Shown: positions 15,003 to 21,068 of the stretch, in pieces
Position numbering within the stretch: the stretch's first letter is position 1
Layout of the letters: every line of letters begins with the position of its first letter
Origin: a virus
DNA length: 22,576 nt
Virus record (IMG/VR): IMGVR_UViG_3300042885_000984
Span: 1-22,576 of that record
Direction: 5' to 3' (one strand)
The notes under the pieces: generated by a model
The model's input: only the letters and a program-made list of their open reading frames with translations
Told to the model about the DNA's origin: nothing
Databases searched by the model: none
Translations under genes and position numbers: made by a program

Positions 15003-16889
15003 ATGGAAAATAATGAAAATAATGATTTAACGGTTTGGCAAAGGTTATCAAGAGCCTTTGGACCAAACGCGTTATTAAATCAAGACTACCCAACATATAA
15101 GTTAGATAAGAAAGAGTTGTTAAAGACAACATCACAAGCGGAATATGAAAGAGAAAAATTACAAGCTCAACAAACATATTACCTATCTAACCAATGGACT
15201 AAGATTGAAAGTAATCTATACACTCAAGCAGTTTATTATGAACCAACTCGTTTGGCTTCATTTTACGATTATGAATCTATGGAATACACCCCTGAGATAT
15301 CAGCGGCATTAGACATCTATGGTGAAGAATCAACAACTGTTGATGAGAATGGATATATGTTACAAATTTATTCTGAATCAAAAAGAATAAAATCTATACT
15401 AGCCGATTTATTCAATAACGTATTAGACGTTAATACGAATTTAACTATGTGGACAAGAAATACTTGTAAGTATGGTGATAACTTTGTTTATTTAAAATTA
15501 GATTCAGATAAAGGTATTGTTGGTTGTATGCAATTACCAAACATTGAAATAGAACGTTTGGAAAGAGGTATGGCAGCAAAATCTGCAACTATAGATGAAC
15601 CTGCAGAACACAAAGGATTAAGATTTAAGTGGAAGGCAAAAGATATGGAGTTTAACTCTTGGGAAGTTGCCCACTTCCGTTTATTAGGTGACGATAGAAA
15701 ACTTCCATACGGAACGTCAATGTTAGAAAAAGCAAGACGTATTTGGAAACAATTATTATTATCGGAAGATGCGATGTTAATTTATAGAACTTCAAGAGCA
15801 CCGGAAAGACGTGTGTTCAAAGTATTCGTTGGTAATATGGATGATAAAGATGTTGAGGCTTACGTACAACGTGTTGCAAACAAATTTAAACGTGACCAAG
15901 TTGTTGATGCTAAAACAGGTAATGTCGATATGAGATTCAACCAAATGGCTGTTGACCAAGATTACTTTATTCCTGTTAGAGACCCAGCGGCGGCATCACC
16001 AATTGATACGTTACCGGGAGCAACAAACTTATCTGAAATTGCCGATATAGAATATATCCAAAAGAAATTATTAACCGCTCTTCGTGTTCCTAAAGCATTT
16101 TTAGGATTTGAAGAAACTGCCGGTGATGGTAAGAATTTATCATTACAGGATATTCGTTTTGCAAGAACAATCAATAAGATTCAAAAATCAATGATTGCCG
16201 AATTAAATAAAATTGCAATCATTCATTTATTCTTATTAGGGTTTGAAGATGAGTTATCTAACTTTACGTTAGGACTAACCAATCCATCATCCCAAGCAGA
16301 TTTATTAAAGAATGACCTTTGGAAAGAAAAAATTGCATTATACCAACAAGCCGTTGCGGCAATTGCGGGTATTGCTCCGGTATCTGTATCGTGGGCTAAG
16401 AAACATATTTTAGGATTCTCTGATGAGGAAATCAAACTTGATTTACAACAACAAAGAATTGAGATGGCTGTCGGAGCTGAATTAACAAATACGGCAACTA
16501 TCATAACACATACAGGTATCTTCGATAATATCGATAAATTATATGGTAACCCTGCATCCGGAGCAACTGCCGGTGGTGCGGCACCATCATCCCCACCACC
16601 ACCGGGAGGTGGAGGAGGTTTCGGCGGAGGTGGAGACTTAGGTGGAGGAATGGAAGATTTAGGTGGACCTGAACCAGGACCTGAACCGGGTGGACCTGAA
16701 CCGGGTGGAGCCCCTGAGGCGGCAGCTCCCGAAGCAGAAGTAACTCCTGAATCATTTAATAGAGATAATTTAAAAATATTGGTAGAAAGAAGTAATATGA
16801 CAGAAGATGATTCATACATTGATTTATCCAAAGGTGGAAACTCTTTAGGAGAAATTGAAGCTCAATTAGGTAAACTTCTAAAAGATTAG
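15003..16889 (+). CDS. 20: Portal vertex protein, gp20-like
   Basis: This is the dodecameric portal through which DNA enters and leaves the head and on which the prohead starts to assemble. At 628 residues it is longer than T4 gp20 (524). The core aligns closely with the T4 protein: IYRTSRAPERRVFKVFVGN (260-278), VDAKTGNV (301-308), IDTLPGATNLSEI (334-346) and the following YIQKKLLTALRVP (351-363). The extra length is a C-terminal tail. Residues 519-580 are Gly/Pro/Ala/Glu-rich (PPPPGGGGGFGGGG, repeated GGPEPG), then a short helical end follows (585-628). The ATG at 15003 is preceded by an A/T-rich leader with no Shine-Dalgarno sequence. The stop codon is TAG, so TAG is used as a normal stop in this genome. 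Confidence 0.95.
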   Translation: MENNENNDLTVWQRLSRAFGPNALLNQDYPTYKLDKKELLKTTSQAEYEREKLQAQQTYYLSNQWTKIESNLYTQAVYYEPTRLASFYDYESMEYTPEISAALDIYGEESTTVDENGYMLQIYSESKRIKSILADLFNNVLDVNTNLTMWTRNTCKYGDNFVYLKLDSDKGIVGCMQLPNIEIERLERGMAAKSATIDEPAEHKGLRFKWKAKDMEFNSWEVAHFRLLGDDRKLPYGTSMLEKARRIWKQLLLSEDAMLIYRTSRAPERRVFKVFVGNMDDKDVEAYVQRVANKFKRDQVVDAKTGNVDMRFNQMAVDQDYFIPVRDPAAASPIDTLPGATNLSEIADIEYIQKKLLTALRVPKAFLGFEETAGDGKNLSLQDIRFARTINKIQKSMIAELNKIAIIHLFLLGFEDELSNFTLGLTNPSSQADLLKNDLWKEKIALYQQAVAAIAGIAPVSVSWAKKHILGFSDEEIKLDLQQQRIEMAVGAELTNTATIITHTGIFDNIDKLYGNPASGATAGGAAPSSPPPPGGGGGFGGGGDLGGGMEDLGGPEPGPEPGGPEPGGAPEAAAPEAEVTPESFNRDNLKILVERSNMTEDDSYIDLSKGGNSLGEIEAQLGKLLKD

Positions 16890-16890
16890 A

Positions 16891-16902
16891 TATTTATAAA
16901 TA
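16891..16902 (+). promoter_or_regulatory. Palindromic late-promoter-like motif TATTTATAAATA
   Basis: This perfect 12-base palindrome contains the T4 late-promoter octamer TATAAATA (16895-16902). It ends 9 bases before the ATG at 16912. The same 15 bases, TATTTATAAATAAAA, recur at 18385. If it acts like a T4 late promoter, transcription would start almost at the start codon, giving a very short leader. Confidence 0.6.
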
Positions 16903-16911
16903 AAAAAACTT

Positions 16912-17628
16912 ATGAACTTCGGTATATTAAAAACAAAAATAGAAAGAGTGTTGTTAGAATCATACGCTAACGACACATTTAAAGACGAAATAAAAAATTT
17001 CAAAAAATATGTTTTAGAAAACAAAAACATAAGTAAATTATTTTATTTATACGATGAATTAAATTCTCCAAAAGCATTAAGTGAATCTTACGCCAGAGAG
17101 TTTATTAACGAAAGTATTAAAATGTATGAGAACACAATCAATAAAATCAAGCAATCTGATTTAAATAAAATAAAATCTTGGGTTGGTAATAAACAGATAG
17201 AGAATCAATATGAGACTATCGATACGTTGTTTTCTTCAGATATATTAACGATTGAATCTAAAATTAAATGTAGAAACATTCTGTCAGAATCTCTTAGAAA
17301 ATTACCGGTGGTGAAAACAGAAGGGATTGATTTACCGTTAACAACAATGGTAAGTGTTGCAAACAAAACTATTAAAAGTTATATTGATGGTTTAACTGAA
17401 TCTGACAAAAAAGAATTAATGTCTTTATTGTCTGAAGATGATTCAACATTGAATGAAAAATACGTTACACTTAAAGAAGGTGTAGTTACGAAACTAACGG
17501 AAATGAAGAATGCTAGCACTGATTCAACAATGCAAATAAGAATTGAGGATACTATCTCAAAAGTAATTTCTGAAAAATACGACAAACTTACGTACTTCAA
17601 ACTTAAAAACCTTAAAGAAAATCTTTAA
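16912..17628 (+). CDS. Helical hypothetical protein between portal and protease
   Basis: This 238-residue, Lys/Glu-rich protein is predicted by eye to be almost wholly helical, with no transmembrane segment or Cys cluster. I do not recognise it. In T4 the small prohead core proteins gp67 and gp68 lie between portal and protease, so a prohead core or assembly role is possible, but I see no sequence match to support it. It has its own late-promoter-like motif 9 bases upstream of the ATG. Its TAA overlaps the end of the convergent bS21 gene by four bases. Confidence 0.8.
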   Translation: MNFGILKTKIERVLLESYANDTFKDEIKNFKKYVLENKNISKLFYLYDELNSPKALSESYAREFINESIKMYENTINKIKQSDLNKIKSWVGNKQIENQYETIDTLFSSDILTIESKIKCRNILSESLRKLPVVKTEGIDLPLTTMVSVANKTIKSYIDGLTESDKKELMSLLSEDDSTLNEKYVTLKEGVVTKLTEMKNASTDSTMQIRIEDTISKVISEKYDKLTYFKLKNLKENL

Positions 17629-17819
17629 TTATCGTCTGATTTAAATTTTTTCTGAACATACTTAGCTTTTGAAAGACCATCACGTTTAATTACTGATGGT
17701 TTTTTAAATTCTTTTCGTTTTGATAATTCAGAGCTTTGACGGGTTTTAATTACTTTACTTTTATAGAGTTTTAGAGCTTTCTCAATCGTAATGTGATTAT
17801 TTAATTTTACTATTAGCAT
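17625..17819 (-). CDS. rpsU: Phage-encoded ribosomal protein bS21
   Basis: This 64-residue basic protein matches bS21 of the small ribosomal subunit. It has MLIV at the start, IEKALKLYKSKVIKT (12-26), a basic middle (SKRKEF), KPSVIKRDGLSKAKYVQ (40-56) and a charged tail. The start MLI(I/V), the length and the KPSV segment are those of Bacteroidota bS21. Phage bS21 genes are known from large phages found by metagenomics. They are thought to exchange into host ribosomes and favour phage mRNA. In flavobacterial ribosomes bS21 helps bury the anti-Shine-Dalgarno sequence. This is the only minus-strand gene here, converging on the preceding gene with a 4-base overlap. Upstream lies a strong GGAGGG, 16 bases before this ATG and 7 bases before an ATG-TAG pair, which is unusual in this window. 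Confidence 0.88.
   Translation of the reverse strand: MLIVKLNNHITIEKALKLYKSKVIKTRQSSELSKRKEFKKPSVIKRDGLSKAKYVQKKFKSDDN
17676..17705 (+). terminator. Possible plus-strand terminator inside antisense bS21 gene
   Basis: ACCATCA (17676-17682) pairs perfectly with TGATGGT (17694-17700) across an 11-base loop, and a T run follows on the plus strand only. It lies about 50 bases past the stop of the gene at 16912, where a terminator would be expected. The stem is only 7 bp, and the sequence also encodes the conserved KPSV part of bS21, so chance is possible. Confidence 0.4.
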
Positions 17820-17822
17820 ATA

Positions 17823-17841
17823 CTACATATATCTCCCTCCT
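17823..17841 (-). promoter_or_regulatory. Shine-Dalgarno sequence and start-stop pair upstream of bS21
   Basis: Read on the minus strand, TAGGAGGGAG is followed after 7 bases by ATG (17828-17826) and TAG (17825-17823). One more codon (TAT) then leads to the bS21 ATG (17819-17817), all in the same frame. GGAGG is ideally spaced for the ATG-TAG pair and far (16 bases) from the bS21 start. No other gene in the window has such a strong Shine-Dalgarno match. Confidence 0.65.
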
Positions 17842-17852
17842 ACAAAAAAGTT

Positions 17853-17881
17853 TTGACATTACCCATAAAAACACCTATTAT
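17853..17881 (+). promoter_or_regulatory. Sigma-70-like promoter before gene at 17914
   Basis: TTGACA (17853-17858) and TATTAT (17876-17881) are separated by exactly 17 bases. The upstream TTTG (17852-17855) with TATTATTT about 20 bases on also loosely fits the Bacteroidota pattern TTTG/TAnnTTTG. This is the only clear two-box promoter I see. Confidence 0.5.
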
Positions 17882-17892
17882 TTTTAAAAATA
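17879..17892 (+). promoter_or_regulatory. A/T palindrome in divergent region
   Basis: TATTTTTAAAAATA is a perfect 14-base palindrome overlapping the -10-like box. It resembles TATTTATAAATA and ends 11 bases before an ATG at 17904 (21 before the ATG at 17914). It could be an operator or a variant of the late motif. Confidence 0.4.
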
Positions 17893-17913
17893 AACAGGAA
17901 AATATGAAAATTA

Positions 17914-18384
17914 ATGAAAAAGGGAAAAACTTCTCTACTACACGGGTTCAAAACAGCGAAGATTGTTTATGGAACGGTAGACTCAATCAAACTTAAATCA
18001 CTTTACTTAAACATCCAAACTTGGGTTGAACCAATATACGAATGTGATAATTGGACAAGAACAGTTCTTAACCTAAGTAGGAGTATTAAACACTCAATCT
18101 ACGAGTCAATAAACAAAGATATATTCAACGACAAATTTATTGTAGACTTAGATTTAAGGTCCAGCGGACTCAATCTAAACAAAAAATCGTTTATGAACCT
18201 TGAAATAAATTTTTATTTAATACAAGAAGATTTGGATTTCAAATGTAACGAAATAAAAGAATCATTACAACAAATAACAAAACAAATTTTTAAAGATAAT
18301 TTTTTAGATAATGAAAATTTTAACTTTTATCTAACCAAAAACAGTAAAATCACAGAAGAATTGTTACAAACCGAGAATGTTTAA
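17914..18384 (+). CDS. Hypothetical protein upstream of prohead protease
   Basis: This 156-residue protein is not recognised. It is mixed alpha/beta by eye, with VEPIYECDNWTRTVLNLSRSI in the first half and FIVDLDLRSSGLNLNKKSFMNLEINFYL around residues 77-104, which reads like paired beta strands. I use the ATG at 17914. An ATG at 17904 lies in another frame and gives only a 30-residue peptide ending at a TAA. No transmembrane segment is seen. It lies head-to-head with bS21 and 23 bases before the protease gene. Position suggests a late structural or assembly protein. Confidence 0.75.
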   Translation: MKKGKTSLLHGFKTAKIVYGTVDSIKLKSLYLNIQTWVEPIYECDNWTRTVLNLSRSIKHSIYESINKDIFNDKFIVDLDLRSSGLNLNKKSFMNLEINFYLIQEDLDFKCNEIKESLQQITKQIFKDNFLDNENFNFYLTKNSKITEELLQTENV

Positions 18385-18396
18385 TATTTATAAATA
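18385..18396 (+). promoter_or_regulatory. Palindromic late-promoter-like motif TATTTATAAATA
   Basis: Identical 12-base palindrome to the one at 16891, with the TATAAATA octamer at 18389-18396, ending 11 bases before the protease ATG at 18408. It begins right after the stop of the preceding gene. Confidence 0.6.
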
Positions 18397-18407
18397 AAAC
18401 ATTCAAA

Positions 18408-19133
18408 ATGAATTTAAGAATATTACAACCAAGTGAATCAGGGAAAGGTATATTAGTTGAATACGATGCTGGGTATATTAACCCAAATGATAATCGTAAC
18501 GAAACATTAATTAGAGAATCTAGCGAAACTCTTGACCACACTAAACCAATTGAGTTTTATGCCGTATTACAAAAATATGATACCCCTAATAGAAATGGTA
18601 GATTATATCCTGAACGTATATTAAAAAGAGAGGCGGAGAATTATAAAAAAATGATTAAAAAGGGAACAGCCCTATCCGAGTTAAATCACCCGGAATCATC
18701 TTTAATCGATTTAGATAGAGTTTCTCACGCAATCACCGAAGTATGGTGGGAAGGTAATGTCCTAATGGGTAAAATAAAACTACTTACATCACCGGGATAT
18801 CACGAAAGTGGTATTTGTTCAACCAAAGGTGACTTAGCAGCTAACTACCTAAGACAAGGAGTTACATTAGGTATCTCATCAAGAGGTGTAGGTTCCCTTA
18901 AAAAGATTGGTGAACAAAATGAAGTTCAAGACGATTTTGAATTAATCTGTTTTGATTTAGTATCATCACCATCAACCCCGGGAGCGTATCTATTCTTAAA
19001 TAAAGAGGATAAACAACTATACGATGAGAACTTAGAAGAAGAGAAAAAAATGAGTGTTGAGAGACACGTTGGTGATTCCGGAAATAAATCGCTTGACTTA
19101 ATGAAAAAATTAAACGATTATTTGGGTTACTAA
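18408..19133 (+). CDS. 21: Prohead core protease, gp21-like
   Basis: This serine protease lies inside the prohead and, during maturation, cleaves scaffold, core and capsid proteins at (L/I)xE|(A/G) sites before DNA packaging. The 241-residue protein has the T4 gp21 pattern: a strand with NRNGRLYPERIL (61-72), ELNHPES with candidate catalytic His94 (91-97), VTLGISSRGVGSL with candidate nucleophile Ser157 or Ser158 (152-164), and the late FDLVSSPSTPGA segment (182-193). The C-terminal 45 residues are charged and probably trimmed or flexible. The fold is the herpesvirus-assemblin type. A TATTTATAAATA motif stands just upstream. The scaffold and capsid genes downstream encode its expected substrates. 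Confidence 0.93.
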   Translation: MNLRILQPSESGKGILVEYDAGYINPNDNRNETLIRESSETLDHTKPIEFYAVLQKYDTPNRNGRLYPERILKREAENYKKMIKKGTALSELNHPESSLIDLDRVSHAITEVWWEGNVLMGKIKLLTSPGYHESGICSTKGDLAANYLRQGVTLGISSRGVGSLKKIGEQNEVQDDFELICFDLVSSPSTPGAYLFLNKEDKQLYDENLEEEKKMSVERHVGDSGNKSLDLMKKLNDYLGY

Positions 19134-19147
19134 TAAAAAAAAACAAA

Positions 19148-19357
19148 ATGGAAGAAAAGTATTTTATCGCAAAAGTTACCTTGGACTCAGTTGATGAGGC
19201 ATCAGGTAAGATTAAAAAATTAAGAGAAGAAAAATTAGTAAGTGGTTACAACCCTACTGATGTTGAGGCGAAAGTTACCAAAGTTTTTGAACATTATACA
19301 ATGGAGTGGAGAATTACCGCTATTGTAGAAAGTAAAATTGATGAAGTAATTGAGTAG
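19148..19357 (+). CDS. Small DUF4494-like protein
   Basis: This 69-residue protein (YFIAKVTLDS, KIKKLREEKLVSGYNPTDVEAKVTKV, EWRITAIVESKIDEVIE) resembles the core of DUF4494, a small protein family I know mainly from Bacteroidota. The likeness is in the Y-K-V start, the K/E-rich EEKLVS strand followed by a T.VEAKV helix, and the final I..I..SKI(D/E)E strand. Function is unknown. It sits 14 bases after the protease and is followed by a strong terminator, so it ends that transcription unit. The family assignment is from memory of the pattern, not a search. Confidence 0.65.
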   Translation: MEEKYFIAKVTLDSVDEASGKIKKLREEKLVSGYNPTDVEAKVTKVFEHYTMEWRITAIVESKIDEVIE

Positions 19358-19378
19358 TTAAATTTTTAATTATTAAGT

Positions 19379-19407
19379 AAAAGAGGACATATAGTCCTCT
19401 TTTTTTA
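19379..19407 (+). terminator. Intrinsic terminator after DUF4494-like gene
   Basis: AAAAGAGGAC (19379-19388) pairs perfectly with GTCCTCTTTT (19394-19403) across the loop ATATA, with further T residues to 19407. It lies 22 bases past the stop codon and separates the protease unit from the scaffold-capsid unit. Confidence 0.92.
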
Positions 19408-19422
19408 TGCTTTTTATTTTTT

Positions 19423-19505
19423 GGAGATATTTATCAATGTATAAAAACCTAACTCAATTTAAGTAAATTTTAAACTTTTTTTGAATTAGGAGATATTTAT
19501 ATATT
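19423..19505 (+). promoter_or_regulatory. Scaffold-capsid leader with duplicated late-type motif
   Basis: GGAGATATTTAT occurs twice, at 19423-19434 and 19489-19500. Each copy contains the TATTTAT core (19428 and 19494), continuing as TATTTATCAATG and TATTTATATATT. Between them CCTAACTCAA (19448-19457) and TTGAATTAGG (19481-19490) form an imperfect 10-base inverted repeat with one mismatch. The second motif ends 19 bases before the scaffold ATG. Highly expressed capsid genes often have more than one promoter, so a tandem late promoter is plausible. Confidence 0.5.
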
Positions 19506-19524
19506 AAAATAACAACAAAACGAA

Positions 19525-21036
19525 ATGGCAAAAGAAAAATCTTTAGTTGAAGAGGCTATCATCCAAATGAAAAACTTGGAAGAAGCGGTAGCTGAAAATG
19601 CAAAAGGAATACTTGCTTCTACAATGAAACAAGAAATCAAAGACCTAGTAAAAGAATCTCTAACTGAACAAGACGAGATTAACCCTGATGACGTTGAAGT
19701 GGATGAACCTATGGGTTCTGATGATATTGCCGATATTGATATGGGTGATGATTCAGATGAAGAAGGTGATGAAATGGATACTGATGATACTGATGACGAA
19801 GAAGATATGGACTTTGGTGACGAAGAAGATATGGACGACGAGGAAGACACTATTGACTTAACTGACGCAGACGATGAAGAAGTACTTAGAGTATTTCAAC
19901 TTATGGGTCCGGATGACAACATTGTCGTAACAAAAGACGACAAAGGAAACACTCACCTTAAAGATGAGGAAACCGGTAAAGAGTATATGATTGTTGGTGA
20001 AAGTGAAGAAGAAGAATTTGAAATGTCTGAAGAATGGGACGAAGAACTTGAAGAAGATGAGATGGGTGACGAATCTATTGAATCAATCGTTGAGAGAATG
20101 TTCGGTTCTGATGATGAAGACGAAGACGAAGTGGAATTTGATTTTGAAGAGTTTGACGAATCTGATGATATGGACGATGAAGAAATCGTTTATGAAATCG
20201 AAATGGATGAAGAAGACGAAGAAGAATTAGGTGAAGAAGAAATGGATGATGAATCTATTACTGAAGCTAAAATGTCTATCAAACCAAAAGGTGTTGGGAT
20301 GGGTAATCAATCAAAATTTAAATTTAACAAATCACCTAATCAAGGAACAGGATTTAAAACTAAAATGAAAGAGGCTCCAAAATCTGTAGGAACAGGTAAA
20401 GCGAAATTCGAGTATAAAGAAGGTGAAAATTCAGGAACTAAATTAGGAACAAACAAAGTTGTTAAGAAAACTGAAACAAAAGAAGGTTCAACTAGAAAAC
20501 CAATGGTTAAAAAAGTTGAAGGTAAAAAAGAAGAGACAAAAGAGGCTGTAAGAACTTTAGGTTCAGGGTCTAACTTTAGAAAAGGTGGTTTACCAAAACC
20601 AAGAGCTCATTCAAGTTTTAATACTGCTATCAAAGAAAGTAACACTAATTCAGAGTTACAAGTTCTTAGAGAAAAAAACGAAGAATACAGAAAAGCACTT
20701 AATGTTTTCAGAAGTAAATTAAACGAGGTTGCAATCTTCAATTCAAACTTGGCTTACGCTACACGTTTGTTCACTGAACATTCAACATCAAAACAAGAAA
20801 AAATTAACATTTTAAGAAGATTTGATGGTGTTGAAACTATCAAAGAATCTAAAAATCTATATCAGGTCGTTAAAAATGAATTATCCTCAGGAACTAAAAC
20901 TCAAACTATGAACGAGTCAATTGAAAGAACAATCGCAAAATCACCTTCTACAGGAGCGGTTAACTTACTTGAATCAAAAACATATGAGAATCCACAGTTC
21001 TTAAGAATGAAAGATTTAATGGCAAAAATAAAATAA
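19525..21036 (+). CDS. 22: Prohead core scaffold protein, gp22-like
   Basis: By position (protease, scaffold, capsid) and composition this is the internal scaffold around which the capsid shell assembles. The 503-residue protein is much longer than T4 gp22 (about 270). A helical start (1-48) is followed by some 200 extremely acidic residues. A Lys/Gly-rich disordered stretch follows (about 251-370), with recurrent GTGFKTK and GTKLGT motifs. A helical C-terminal part (378-465; LREKNEEYRKALNVFRSKL, INILRRFDGVETIKES) is the segment most like scaffold proteins. Candidate protease sites (L/I)xE|(A/G) are LEE|A near residue 20 and ITE|A at the acidic-basic junction (about 249). No Shine-Dalgarno sequence is seen; the leader holds two late-type motifs. 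Confidence 0.82.
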   Translation: MAKEKSLVEEAIIQMKNLEEAVAENAKGILASTMKQEIKDLVKESLTEQDEINPDDVEVDEPMGSDDIADIDMGDDSDEEGDEMDTDDTDDEEDMDFGDEEDMDDEEDTIDLTDADDEEVLRVFQLMGPDDNIVVTKDDKGNTHLKDEETGKEYMIVGESEEEEFEMSEEWDEELEEDEMGDESIESIVERMFGSDDEDEDEVEFDFEEFDESDDMDDEEIVYEIEMDEEDEEELGEEEMDDESITEAKMSIKPKGVGMGNQSKFKFNKSPNQGTGFKTKMKEAPKSVGTGKAKFEYKEGENSGTKLGTNKVVKKTETKEGSTRKPMVKKVEGKKEETKEAVRTLGSGSNFRKGGLPKPRAHSSFNTAIKESNTNSELQVLREKNEEYRKALNVFRSKLNEVAIFNSNLAYATRLFTEHSTSKQEKINILRRFDGVETIKESKNLYQVVKNELSSGTKTQTMNESIERTIAKSPSTGAVNLLESKTYENPQFLRMKDLMAKIK

Positions 21037-21068
21037 AAATAAATTAAAATTAATAAAAACCAAAAAAA

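Noticed and set aside
16223-16831. Long minus-strand frame (about 200 codons) opposite the portal C-terminus
   Set aside because: Its Pro/Ser/Gly-rich sequence is the complement of the portal's Gly/Pro tail. The plus strand has clear gp20 homology through this region.
17904-17996. 30-codon frame starting at an ATG well spaced from an A/T palindrome
   Set aside because: It overlaps the longer gene at 17914 in another frame, has no recognisable sequence and ends quickly. The palindrome-to-ATG spacing is noted but not enough.
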